Of a DNA stretch of 64,000 nucleotides, positions 33,224-41,971 are shown piece after piece; the first letter of the stretch is position 1, and the number at the start of each line of letters is the position of its first letter. The position numbers were made by a program, and so were the translations under genes. Location: positions 50,288 through 114,287 of the forward strand of contig CAZDHW010000002.1 of assembly GCA_964505415.1 (NCBI GenBank), in the 5' to 3' direction. Under the pieces are notes generated by a model. It was not told the DNA's origin. It did not search any database and was given only the letters and a program-made list of their open reading frames with translations. This DNA is from DTDR01 sp964505415. Lineage in GTDB: Bacteria; Hydrothermota; Tepidihabitantia; Tepidihabitantales; DTDR01.

Positions 33224-35077
33224 ATGAAAATATTGGATTTATTTAATGATGAAAGGATAGTTGCTGCTAATCTAAATGGAAAGTTAGTTGATTTGTCTTT
33301 GGAAATAGACGAAAAAGATAAAGATAAAGTTAAACCAGTGTATTTTGATAGTGAAGAAGGAAGGAGTATTTTTTGGCATTCCAGTGCTCACCTTTTAGCT
33401 CACGCAGTGAAATTACTTTTCCCCTCCGTAAAATTGGGAATTGGACCAGCAATTGAGGATGGTTTTTATTATGACTTTTATAAAGAACCGCCTTTTTCTC
33501 AAGAAGATTTTTCGTTAATTGAAAAAAAGATGAAAGAATTAGTTGATTTAGATTTAACTATTGAACATCTTTATTTATCAAGGGAAGAGGCAATTGAATA
33601 TTTTAAAAAAAAGGGTGAAGATTTTAAATTGGAGATTTTAAATGAAATTCCTGACGAAAAAGTTTCAGTATATAAACAAGGAGATTTTATTGATCTCTGT
33701 TTAGGTCCCCATTTGCCTCGGACAGGGATGATTAAAGCTTTTAAACTTTTGAGTGTTGCCGGAGCTTATTGGAAAGGCGATGAGGGAAATCCTATGTTAT
33801 CAAGAATTTATGGCGTTTCTTTTCCAACGGAAGAGGAATTAAAAAATCATTTAAGTTTTTTAGAAGAAGCCAAAAAACGGGATCATCGGAAGTTAGGTAC
33901 TTTTTTAGAGATTTTTTCTTTTTTCGAAGAAGCTGGAAGTGGTTTGGTCTATTGGCTTCCTAAGGGAGCAATTTTAAGGAGAATTATTGAAAATTATTGG
34001 ATTGAAAAACACTTGGAAAAAGGTTATCAATTAGTTTACACACCCCACATTGCTCGGGAAGCTTTATGGGATATTTCGGGTCATACTAAATATTATAAAG
34101 AAAATATGTATTTTATTTCTGGCGAAAATGAAAATTATATTTTAAAACCAATGAATTGTCCTGGCCACATTTTAATATATAAATCAAAAATTAGAAGTTA
34201 TAAAGATTTACCTTTAAGAATTTGTGAATTAGGTACGGTTTATCGCCAAGAAAGGAGTGGAGTTTTATACGGTACTTTAAGAGTAAGAGGATTTACTCAG
34301 GATGATGCTCATATTTTTGTTACTCCGGAAACGGTAGAAGACGAAATTGTGGATATTTTAAAATTTTCTTTAGAAATATTGAAAGACTTTGGTTTTCAGG
34401 AGTTTAGCTTTGAACTTTCTTTGCGTTCCTTATCAGAAAAAGAAAAATATATGGGAAACGAAAAAGAATGGGAAATGGCTGAAAAATCACTGATAAATGC
34501 TTTAAGAAGATTAAATCTGGATTATAAAGAAGCTTATGGAGAAGCTACTTTTTACGGACCCAAGATTGATTTGAAATTACAAGGTTTCTTGAAAAAAGAG
34601 CAAGCCACCACAATTCAATTTGATTTCAATCTTCCCAAAAGGTTCCATGTTACTTATATGGGAAAAGATGGTTTTCGTCACGAAACTATAATTATTCATC
34701 GAACAATTCTTGGTTCCTTGGAAAGATTTATTGGGATATTGATTGAATATTATGGTGGTGCTTTCCCTGTTTGGCTTTCACCAATACAAGTAATAATAAT
34801 GACCATCACCGAAAAAGAAATTCCTTATGCCCAAAGGATTTGTGAAAAATTAAGAAATGAAAAGTTTAGAGTTGAAAGTGATTTTCGTTCAGAAAAAATC
34901 AACTATAAAATTGCTGAAAGTGAAAGGATGAAAATCCCTTATATGATAATTATTGGAAAAAAAGAAGTTGAAGAAAATTGTATTAGTGTTCGAAAAAGAA
35001 GAGAAGGTGATTTGGGAAAGATGGGTTTAGATAATTTGGTTAAAATGATAAGAGAAGATATTGAAAAAAGGAGGTAA
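33224..35077 (+). CDS. thrS: Threonyl-tRNA synthetase
   Basis: Class II synthetase of 617 residues, slightly short. The editing domain has HSSAHLLAH (zinc-type His motif). The catalytic core has the zinc cysteine in MNCPGH and the class II motif 3 HRTILGSLERF. An anticodon-binding domain ends the protein. The N-terminal TGS domain is reduced to about 45 residues instead of about 60. The stop lies in a GGAGGTAA sequence that also serves as the ribosome-binding site for infC, so the two genes are tightly coupled. Confidence 0.96.
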   Translation: MKILDLFNDERIVAANLNGKLVDLSLEIDEKDKDKVKPVYFDSEEGRSIFWHSSAHLLAHAVKLLFPSVKLGIGPAIEDGFYYDFYKEPPFSQEDFSLIEKKMKELVDLDLTIEHLYLSREEAIEYFKKKGEDFKLEILNEIPDEKVSVYKQGDFIDLCLGPHLPRTGMIKAFKLLSVAGAYWKGDEGNPMLSRIYGVSFPTEEELKNHLSFLEEAKKRDHRKLGTFLEIFSFFEEAGSGLVYWLPKGAILRRIIENYWIEKHLEKGYQLVYTPHIAREALWDISGHTKYYKENMYFISGENENYILKPMNCPGHILIYKSKIRSYKDLPLRICELGTVYRQERSGVLYGTLRVRGFTQDDAHIFVTPETVEDEIVDILKFSLEILKDFGFQEFSFELSLRSLSEKEKYMGNEKEWEMAEKSLINALRRLNLDYKEAYGEATFYGPKIDLKLQGFLKKEQATTIQFDFNLPKRFHVTYMGKDGFRHETIIIHRTILGSLERFIGILIEYYGGAFPVWLSPIQVIIMTITEKEIPYAQRICEKLRNEKFRVESDFRSEKINYKIAESERMKIPYMIIIGKKEVEENCISVRKRREGDLGKMGLDNLVKMIREDIEKRR

Positions 35078-35080
35078 TTT

Positions 35081-35650
35081 ATTACCAATAAGCACTGGCG
35101 AATTAACGAACAGATAAAAGCACCGATGGTAAGAGTGATTGATGAAACTAAAAAAAATTTAGGAATTATGCCGACGAAAGAAGCCTTGCGATTGGCTCGG
35201 GAAAAAAATTTAGATTTGGTAGAAGTTGTGCCTTATGCTTCGCCACCAGTTTGTTATATTGTTGATTATGGTCGATTTAAATATGAACAGCAACAAAAAG
35301 AAAAAGAATTAAAAAAGAAACAGCAAACTTCGGTTTTGAAAGAAATCCGCCTTTCACCCAAAATAAATGAGCATGATTACCAAACAAAGTTAAATCAAAT
35401 TAAAGAATTTTTAGCAGCTAAACAACGAGTAAGAGTAACTTTAATAATGAGGGGCCGAGAGGCTATTCATAAAGAGTTAGCTTTAAATCTAATGGAAAGG
35501 ATTATTAAAGATATCGAGGATTTTGGTTATTTAGAAGGTAAACCAAAGTTTTTGGGTGAAAGTAGCAATGCAATTCAATTGACATTTTTACCAGGTAAAA
35601 AAACTGTTAAAAAAGAAGAGGAGAACAAAAATGGCGTTAAAAACCCATAA
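35081..35650 (+). CDS. infC: Translation initiation factor IF-3 with AUU start codon
   Basis: 189 residues. IF-3 binds the 30S subunit and rejects non-canonical start codons. Reading in frame upstream of an internal ATG (35126) gives the family N-terminus TNKHWRINEQIKAP, beginning with ATT at 35081 placed 6 bases after GGAGG (35070-35074). AUU is the classical infC start and lets IF-3 repress its own synthesis. The internal ATG start would remove the conserved NEQI segment. The last 20 bases overlap rpmI. Confidence 0.93.
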   Translation: MTNKHWRINEQIKAPMVRVIDETKKNLGIMPTKEALRLAREKNLDLVEVVPYASPPVCYIVDYGRFKYEQQQKEKELKKKQQTSVLKEIRLSPKINEHDYQTKLNQIKEFLAAKQRVRVTLIMRGREAIHKELALNLMERIIKDIEDFGYLEGKPKFLGESSNAIQLTFLPGKKTVKKEEENKNGVKNP

Positions 35651-35825
35651 AGGTTTAAAGAAAAGAATTAAAGTTACTGCTAAAGGTAAGATTTTGCATT
35701 GGCGCGCAGGTAAATCTCATTTACTGGCTAAAAAATCCAAAAAGCGAAAAAGGAGACTCTCTTTGAAAAAAGAGTTTAGTAAAAAAGATGTGAAAAGAAT
35801 CAAAAAGCTGCTACCTAAAATTTAA
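35631..35825 (+). CDS. rpmI: Ribosomal protein bL35
   Basis: 64 residues, highly basic, with the L35 N-terminus LKTHKGLKKRIKVTAKGKI and the central HLLAKKSKKRKR. It overlaps infC by 20 bases, so translation is coupled. It is part of the conserved infC-rpmI-rplT cluster, and L35 sits in the large subunit. Confidence 0.96.
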   Translation: MALKTHKGLKKRIKVTAKGKILHWRAGKSHLLAKKSKKRKRRLSLKKEFSKKDVKRIKKLLPKI

Positions 35826-35836
35826 AGGAGGATTTT

Positions 35837-36193
35837 ATGCCAAGAGTAAAAACCGGACCTTATACGAGAAAAAGAAGAAAAAAATGGTTAGAATATGCTA
35901 AAGGTTACTGGGGAGGAAAACATCGTCTTTATAAGACCGCTCGGTTACAAGTAATGAAAGCTTGGCTTTCTGCCTATCGGGAAAGAAAAAGAAAAAAGAG
36001 AGTTTTTCGTCGTTTATGGATTACTCGTTTAAATGCGGCTTTAAGACCTTATGGAATAACCTATTCTAAATTTATTAATGGTTTAAAATTAGCTAATATT
36101 GTTCTTAATCGTAAAATCCTCTCCGAAATGGCAATTAATAACCCGCAAGAGTTTGAGAAGATTGTTGAATTAGTAAAAGCTAAATTGAATTGA
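35837..36193 (+). CDS. rplT: Ribosomal protein bL20
   Basis: 118 residues, the standard length, with the conserved core AKGYWGGKHRLYKTARLQVMK split over two helices and a C-terminal globular part (NPQEFEKIVELVK). A GGAGG site precedes ATG 35837. In other bacteria L20 or its partners repress this operon. No leader structure for that is visible upstream of infC here. Confidence 0.97.
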   Translation: MPRVKTGPYTRKRRKKWLEYAKGYWGGKHRLYKTARLQVMKAWLSAYRERKRKKRVFRRLWITRLNAALRPYGITYSKFINGLKLANIVLNRKILSEMAINNPQEFEKIVELVKAKLN

Positions 36194-37194
36194 TTGAAAA
36201 ATTAGAAAAAATTATTGAGCAGGCAAAAGCAGAAGCGGAGTTAATAAAAAATTTAATTGATTTAGAAAATTTTCGAATTAGATATCTTGGTCGAAAGGGA
36301 GAATTAACCACTTTTTTAAGAAGTTTAAAAAATTTACCTTTGGAAGAAAGAAAAATTATCGGCAAGAAAGCTAATGAATTTAAAGAATATTTAGAAAGAA
36401 TAATTGAAGAGAAGAGGCAGATTTTAAAAGAAGAAAAAAAAGAAATTTTTTTTGATTATACTCTACCCGGAAGAAAATTTTGGCTCGGTCATAAACATCC
36501 TTTAACCCAAGTAATGGAAGAATGTCTTGATATTTTAATAAAAATGGGTTTTAAAGAAGAACAGGGACCGGAGATAGAAGATGAATGGCACAATTTTACA
36601 GCTTTAAATATTCCTTCTTTACATCCAGCAAGAGATATGTTTTCTACTTTTTATTTACCCGATGGTCGGTTACTAAGAAGCCATACTTCACCGGTTCAAA
36701 TTCGAGTTATGGAAAGAGAAACTCCACCGATAAGAATTGTTGCTCCGGGAAGAGTGTTTCGTCCTGATGATTTTGACGCTTCCCATTCGCCAGTTTTTCA
36801 TCAAATTGAAGGTTTGTATGTAGATACTGATGTTACTTTTTTAGACCTGAAAGCTACTATTGAAGAATTTTGCCGCTTACTTTTTGATAAAAAAGTGATA
36901 ATAAAATTTACTCCTTCCTATTTCCCCTTTACCGAACCAAGCGCTGAAGTCGCCATTTCTTGTCTGAAATGTTTAGGAAAAGGATGTGAACGTTGTCGGA
37001 ATAGAGGATTTTTAGAAATTTTAGGTTGCGGAATGGTTCATCCTCAAGTTTTGAAAAATGTAAATATTAATCCAGAAATTTATAGCGGCTTTGCCTTCGG
37101 TTTAGGTGTTGAAAGATTAGCAATGATAAAATTTCAAATAGATGATATTCGACTTTTTTATCAAAATGATATTCGTTTTTTATCTCAGTTTTAA
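36190..37194 (+). CDS. pheS: Phenylalanyl-tRNA synthetase alpha subunit
   Basis: 334 residues, catalytic chain of PheRS. Class II motifs are present: motif 2 RSHTSPVQIRVM followed by RPDDFDASHSP, and motif 3 GFAFGLGVERLAMI. It includes the Cys-rich CLKCLGKGCERC zinc-type insertion found in many bacterial PheS. The start is TTG at 36190, overlapping the rplT TGA by 4 bases (TTGA). No ATG is available before conserved sequence. Its partner pheT is far away (12216-14459). The stop overlaps the convergent era gene by 4 bases. Confidence 0.94.
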   Translation: MIEKLEKIIEQAKAEAELIKNLIDLENFRIRYLGRKGELTTFLRSLKNLPLEERKIIGKKANEFKEYLERIIEEKRQILKEEKKEIFFDYTLPGRKFWLGHKHPLTQVMEECLDILIKMGFKEEQGPEIEDEWHNFTALNIPSLHPARDMFSTFYLPDGRLLRSHTSPVQIRVMERETPPIRIVAPGRVFRPDDFDASHSPVFHQIEGLYVDTDVTFLDLKATIEEFCRLLFDKKVIIKFTPSYFPFTEPSAEVAISCLKCLGKGCERCRNRGFLEILGCGMVHPQVLKNVNINPEIYSGFAFGLGVERLAMIKFQIDDIRLFYQNDIRFLSQF

Positions 37195-38069
37195 AGTCCG
37201 TAAATTGTCTTTTTAATAAACTGAGCATCTTTCCGCCAATTTTCTTTTACTCTTACCCAAAGTTCTAAATACACTTCTTTTCCTAAAAAAGCCTCAATTC
37301 TTTTTCTAGCCATTGTACCCAATTTTTTTAATGCCTTTCCATCTTTACCGATGATAATCTTTTTTTGTGAAGGCTTTTCGACATAGATAGTGGCGCGGAT
37401 ATAATCTTTGCCGCCTTCTCTTTCCTTAAACTCTTCTACTTCTACTGTAGTACAATAAGGTATTTCTTCACCATAAAGATTGAAAATTGCTTCTCTTATA
37501 AACTCACTAACAAAAAAACGTTCGTTTTTCTCACTAATCATGTCGGTTTCGTAATAAGGATCGCCTTCTTTTAGGTGTTTTACAATTCCTTCTTTTAATT
37601 CTTCAATTCCCATGTTTTTTAACGCTGAAATCGGATAAATTTCCGAAAATCCCATTTGATTGTAAGTGTCAATTAAAGGTAAAATGAAATCTTTTTTTAC
37701 TAAATCAATCTTGTTAATGACGATTAATGTGGGTTTATTTTTTTCTTTAATTTTACTAATAATTTCATTTTCTAAATCATCAGGTGGGCCAAAAGGTTCG
37801 CAGACAAAAAGTACTATATCTGATGACTCTAAACTTTCATCAATCTCTTTGGTCATAAATTCATGAAGTAAATATTTGGGTTTTAGAAGCCCCGGAGTAT
37901 CAAGGAAAATAATTTGGTAATCATTTTCGGAAAGAATTCCTAGAATTTTATGGCGCGTTGTTTGGGGTTTTGGCGAAACAATTGAGATGGGTGTGTTTAG
38001 TAAACGGTTTAATAATAAAGATTTCCCAACATTTGGTTTTCCCAATATTCCGCAATAGCCAACTTTCAT
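37191..38069 (-). CDS. era: GTPase Era
   Basis: 292-residue GTPase needed for 16S rRNA maturation and 30S assembly. G1 is GKPNVGKSLLL (Ser-Leu after GKS, where Thr-Leu is usual), G3 DTPGL, G4 NKIDLV. A C-terminal KH domain with IIGKDGKALKKLG binds the 3' end of 16S rRNA. The ATG overlaps the accA stop by 4 bases. It is the last gene of a four-gene unit starting at 40930 and overlaps pheS tail-to-tail. Confidence 0.96.
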   Translation of the reverse strand: MKVGYCGILGKPNVGKSLLLNRLLNTPISIVSPKPQTTRHKILGILSENDYQIIFLDTPGLLKPKYLLHEFMTKEIDESLESSDIVLFVCEPFGPPDDLENEIISKIKEKNKPTLIVINKIDLVKKDFILPLIDTYNQMGFSEIYPISALKNMGIEELKEGIVKHLKEGDPYYETDMISEKNERFFVSEFIREAIFNLYGEEIPYCTTVEVEEFKEREGGKDYIRATIYVEKPSQKKIIIGKDGKALKKLGTMARKRIEAFLGKEVYLELWVRVKENWRKDAQFIKKTIYGL

Positions 38070-39007
38070 AAATTAGTTCCCATTTTTCTAAACTTTTCGA
38101 TTCTTTCTTTTAAAATTGTTTCTTTATCTTTCTTTAACAATTCTTCCAAATTTCTCAAAATTGCTTCTTTTAAAATTTTAGCAGCTTCTTCCCAATTTTG
38201 ATGAGCACCGCCTAACGGTTCTCTAACAATTTCATCAATAATTCCAAATTGTAAAAGCTCATAAGCGGTTAATCTTAACATTTCGGCTGCTTTTTCGGCT
38301 TTAGAGCCGTCTCGCCACAAAATAGAAGCACAACCTTCTGGGGAAATAACTGAATAAATAGCATTTTCCATCATTAATACTCGATTGCCAATAGCAATTG
38401 CTAAAGCACCTCCTGAACCACCTTCTCCAATGATCACTACCACAATAGGAACACTTAACAATGACATTTCTTTAATATTTTCAGCAATTGCCCATGCTTG
38501 GCCTCTTTCTTCAGCACCGATGCCAGGAAAAGCTCCTGGGGTATCGACAAAACTAATTATTGGTAAATTAAATTTTTCAGCTAATTTCATTACTCTTAAG
38601 GCTTTCCGGTAGCCCTCAGGATGAGGCATGCCGAAATTCCTTTTTAATTTTTCTTTTATTTCCCGTCCTTTTTGCTGACCAATGATGACACAATTAATTT
38701 CTTCTATTTTTCCTAAACCAGCGACTATCGCTGGGTCATCACCATATCGGCGATCACCATGAAGTTCAATAAAATCTTCAGTAATTCTATCGATGTAATC
38801 TAAACTATAAGGTCTTTGGGGATGTCGAGCTAAAAGAACCCGCTGCCAAGGAGTAAGTTTTTCAAAAATCTTTTTCTTGGTTTTCAATAAAGCAATTTCT
38901 AATTTTTTAATCTTATCTTCCTTACCAAGCTTTTTAGCTTCTTCAATTTTTTCGGTTAATTTCAAGATTGGTTTTTCAAAATCTAAATATTCTTTATATT
39001 CTTTCAT
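38066..39007 (-). CDS. accA: Acetyl-CoA carboxylase carboxyltransferase subunit alpha
   Basis: 313 residues. Part of the enzyme that makes malonyl-CoA for fatty acid synthesis. Typical segments are YSLDYIDRITEDFIELHGDRR, IGEGGSGGALAIAIGNRVL (oxyanion glycines) and SVISPEGCASILWRD. The ATG overlaps the upstream barrel-protein stop by 4 bases, and the stop overlaps era. accD, accB and accC are not in the window. Confidence 0.96.
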   Translation of the reverse strand: MKEYKEYLDFEKPILKLTEKIEEAKKLGKEDKIKKLEIALLKTKKKIFEKLTPWQRVLLARHPQRPYSLDYIDRITEDFIELHGDRRYGDDPAIVAGLGKIEEINCVIIGQQKGREIKEKLKRNFGMPHPEGYRKALRVMKLAEKFNLPIISFVDTPGAFPGIGAEERGQAWAIAENIKEMSLLSVPIVVVIIGEGGSGGALAIAIGNRVLMMENAIYSVISPEGCASILWRDGSKAEKAAEMLRLTAYELLQFGIIDEIVREPLGGAHQNWEEAAKILKEAILRNLEELLKKDKETILKERIEKFRKMGTNL

Positions 39008-39825
39008 TTTTCCAGTGCTAATCCAAAATGATGAGCCGGGGGGAGATTTTTAATAATTTGATAATTATAAGAAAATTTTAAAAAACCCTTCGCTAAAGAG
39101 AAACCAATATTGAAGGTTTGATTATAGAAATTATAACCACTACGAATTTTTAAAAAAGCCTCATAGACTAATTCAATGCCGACCTTAAAATAATTTTCTT
39201 TTTCTCTTAAATTTCTGGTGATTTCAAAATAATTATTTAAAAATTTAATAAAAGATAGTTTAACACCAAAATTAAAATTATTAGGTGGATAAAAATTTTG
39301 ACGAAGATAATGTAACGGCAAAGAAAGATTAGTAAAACTAGTATTCAAAGTTAAAAATTTTATTGGTCGATAATCAAAACCTAGATCAAAACCAACAGTA
39401 TAATCGCAATAAGTAAACAGAGAAGCGTAATAAAATTTTGGAGAAAAGCCAATTTTAAGTCCGTCTTTAATTTTTTTTGACAATAAAAATGAAAAAATAA
39501 AATCTTGGGGATTATAATAGCCTAAAAAATCATCGGCTGGTAAATTATCTCGGTTTTCAATATTGCCGTAATTAAAACTTAAAATTTCTATTCCGTAATT
39601 AATAAATTTACTTTTACGCCCCAAAAAAATAAAAAATTGGGTGGCAGAAAGGGGATAGACACTATAATTACTTTCCAAAAAGAAATCTTGATAATCTCCG
39701 TATTTTGCTGGATTGTGATTTAAACCTCCTAAAGAAGTTTCTTCTAAATTTACTCCATTATTTAAAAAAGTAAAGGCAAAAAGAAAATTGAAAGAAAGAA
39801 TTTTAAATTTCAATAATTTCCACAT
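39004..39825 (-). CDS. Outer-membrane beta-barrel protein, PorV/PorQ-like
   Basis: 273 residues from ATG 39825, which starts a plausible signal peptide (MWKLLKFKILSFNFLFAF). The segment SLGGLNHNPAKYGDY followed by alternating aromatic beta strands, and phrases like SYNYQ, GFSPKFYY and LTLNTSFTNLSLP, resemble the PorV/PorQ/UPF0164 barrels that help T9SS cargo reach the surface. An upstream in-frame start at 39840 would lie further inside the preceding gene. The PorV/PorQ link is by style of sequence and by the T9SS context in this window. A generic FadL-like barrel is possible. Confidence 0.6.
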   Translation of the reverse strand: MWKLLKFKILSFNFLFAFTFLNNGVNLEETSLGGLNHNPAKYGDYQDFFLESNYSVYPLSATQFFIFLGRKSKFINYGIEILSFNYGNIENRDNLPADDFLGYYNPQDFIFSFLLSKKIKDGLKIGFSPKFYYASLFTYCDYTVGFDLGFDYRPIKFLTLNTSFTNLSLPLHYLRQNFYPPNNFNFGVKLSFIKFLNNYFEITRNLREKENYFKVGIELVYEAFLKIRSGYNFYNQTFNIGFSLAKGFLKFSYNYQIIKNLPPAHHFGLALEK

Positions 39826-40930
39826 TGGCTCTCGGAACAATTACTCTTCTTTTATCTTCTAACTCTATTTCTACTACCCGAACATAAGATTCAGTCTCAA
39901 TTTTTTGCAATTCTACTGGCAAAGAAATAACCTTACCAATCATTCCAAAATATGGTTCACGAATTATTCTCACAGGAGTACCAATTTCTAATCCTTGAGA
40001 ATATTTGAAATCACTTTCGAGATTTTTACTCATATTTTCTTTTCTAACTACAATTACTTCTGGTCTAATAACTCCCGCTCTTATTTGGGTGGCACCATTC
40101 ATAGAAGCGATTTTCCCTTCCAAAGAAGATAACAAAGAAAAAGTTCGCTCGGCCATTTTCATTCTGCCGAAGCCTTCAGTAATTACCAAAGTTAAGTTGC
40201 AATTTTCTTGGCCGGTAATTGCTACACCGATATCATAACCTAAAAAATCTTTAATGGTTTCGTCTTTGATACCCCCAACTACAATTCCTTTAACACCTAT
40301 TTCTCTCGCTTTATTTAATGCTTCTAAGGTTACTAATGAACCACCGATTAAAATTTTCCCTTTACAATCGTCATCAATTTCTTTATCAGTTAAAACCTCG
40401 TTAGGATTATCACAAACCACCTTAAGAATTCCTCTGGTTTCGCCGCCGATACCAAATATTCCTTGAACCAAGCTGGCATAAGTTTCAATTATTACCCCTT
40501 CTTTTTCAATGATTTCTTTTACTACCCCATCAATGTAGGCAGTAATCTGTACCGGTTGGGGAGGTTCTCTAATTATTACCTGGCCAGTAATTTCCGAAAT
40601 ACTTTCAATTTTCCCTTTTACCGGGCTTCTCACATACGATTTGAAAAGACCAAAGAAACTTTTAGTAAAGGCAATTACTTCATCTTTTTCCACATCTTCG
40701 CCTTCTTTTTTTACCATTACTTCCTTAATATCCTCTGGAGGAATATTTAACAAACCAGCAACATTAACAGTTTGAACATTACCCGGAAGATAAGTTTTAG
40801 CAACGATATCTTCACCTTTTACTTCCTCACCAATTTTCACTAAAATTTCTCCTGGTAAGGGTAACCTTCTTTCTTTTCTGATTAAGGTATATTCAGTTAC
40901 CTTTAGTCCCGGGATATAAGCATGCGCCAT
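39803..40930 (-). CDS. Conserved protein of unknown function with a C-terminal KOW-like motif
   Basis: 375 residues, cytoplasmic by appearance. The N-terminal third (LPLPGEILVKIGEEVKGED, then VRSPVKGKIESISEITGQV) looks like lipoyl/biotinyl-type barrel-sandwich folds. The middle (KGKILIGGSLVTLEALNKA, GIVVGGIKDETI) looks like an alpha/beta domain that may bind a small ligand. The end (EPYFGMIGKVISLP) resembles a KOW motif as in ribosomal or NusG proteins. I believe similar proteins of unknown role exist in deep-branching phyla. It heads the unit with a PorV/PorQ-like barrel, accA and era, from a leaderless promoter. Confidence 0.7.
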   Translation of the reverse strand: MAHAYIPGLKVTEYTLIRKERRLPLPGEILVKIGEEVKGEDIVAKTYLPGNVQTVNVAGLLNIPPEDIKEVMVKKEGEDVEKDEVIAFTKSFFGLFKSYVRSPVKGKIESISEITGQVIIREPPQPVQITAYIDGVVKEIIEKEGVIIETYASLVQGIFGIGGETRGILKVVCDNPNEVLTDKEIDDDCKGKILIGGSLVTLEALNKAREIGVKGIVVGGIKDETIKDFLGYDIGVAITGQENCNLTLVITEGFGRMKMAERTFSLLSSLEGKIASMNGATQIRAGVIRPEVIVVRKENMSKNLESDFKYSQGLEIGTPVRIIREPYFGMIGKVISLPVELQKIETESYVRVVEIELEDKRRVIVPRANVEIIEI

Positions 40931-40936
40931 ATAATA

Positions 40937-40964
40937 AAAATAACAAATTTCTGAAAAAAGTCAA
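40937..40964 (-). promoter_or_regulatory. Leaderless promoter of the KOW-like gene-barrel-accA-era unit
   Basis: Minus strand TTGACT (40959-40964), 16-base spacer, TATTTT (40937-40942), 6 bases to ATG 40930. Confidence 0.65.
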
Positions 40965-40993
40965 AAAGAAATAAGATAGTTTTAAAACAACTT

Positions 40994-41971
40994 TTAAATT
41001 ATTTTTACTCCAAAATCTCCTTTAATTGTTTCACCAATTATTTTACAATTTTTAATCGCTTCTATTATTTTGCTATTTTTTTTAACAATTAAAACCATGC
41101 CGATTCCCATATTAAAAACCCGATACATTTCTTTTTCCGGAATTTTTCCGTATTTCTGGATTATTTTGAATATCTTTGGTATTTGCCAACTATTTTTTTT
41201 AATAATAACTGATATTCCTTTTGGTAAAATCCTTTTTATATTTTCATAAAAACCGCCACCAGTAATATGAGCAATACCTTTTATTTCTTTTAAATAGGGA
41301 AATATATCTTTTAAATAACTTTTATGAGGTATCAAAAGTTCGTCGCCAAGTGTTCTTTTTAAACCTTTTATTTTTATATTATATTTTTTGAAAATCTTTC
41401 TTACCAAAGAATAACCATTAGTATGAAGTCCTGATGAAGGAAGTCCCAAAAGGATATCACCTTCTTTTATTTTTTTACCATCAATAATATCTTCCTTTTC
41501 ACAAACACCGATAATAAAACCAACTAGATCATAGACCCCTTTCGGGTAAAAATCAGGCATTTGAGCAAGTTCCCCGCCAACTAAAGCTAAATAGTTTTCT
41601 TTACAAGCCTTTCTTATGCCGGTAATTACTTCCTTAATAACTTTTTCGGGAATGTCACTAAAGGCAATATAATCCAAAAAAAATAAAGGCTTAGCGCCGG
41701 TGGTTAAAATATCATTTACACAATGGTTTACTATATCTTGACCAATACCTTCATGCTTATTCATCTCCTTAGCAATCAAAATTTTTGTTCCCACGCCATC
41801 CACACTTCCAACTAATACCGGTTTTTTATAACCTTTTAACTCAAAAAGAGAGCCAAAAAGTCCAATATCCGATAGAACAAAATGGGTCTTTGTTTTTTTA
41901 GCTTCTTTTTTAATGAATTTTTTTATTAGTGAAAGTCTATTAATATCAACGCCGGCTTCTTTATATAACAT
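40994..41971 (-). CDS. purM: Phosphoribosylformylglycinamidine cyclo-ligase
   Basis: AIR synthetase, the fifth step of purine synthesis, ATP-dependent. 325 residues. Motifs are SVDGVGTKILIA, NDILTTGAKPLFFLDYIA and GIAHITGGGFYENIKR, characteristic of PurM in the PurM/HypE superfamily. The ATG overlaps the polX stop by 1 base. No other pur gene is near. Confidence 0.95.
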   Translation of the reverse strand: MLYKEAGVDINRLSLIKKFIKKEAKKTKTHFVLSDIGLFGSLFELKGYKKPVLVGSVDGVGTKILIAKEMNKHEGIGQDIVNHCVNDILTTGAKPLFFLDYIAFSDIPEKVIKEVITGIRKACKENYLALVGGELAQMPDFYPKGVYDLVGFIIGVCEKEDIIDGKKIKEGDILLGLPSSGLHTNGYSLVRKIFKKYNIKIKGLKRTLGDELLIPHKSYLKDIFPYLKEIKGIAHITGGGFYENIKRILPKGISVIIKKNSWQIPKIFKIIQKYGKIPEKEMYRVFNMGIGMVLIVKKNSKIIEAIKNCKIIGETIKGDFGVKII

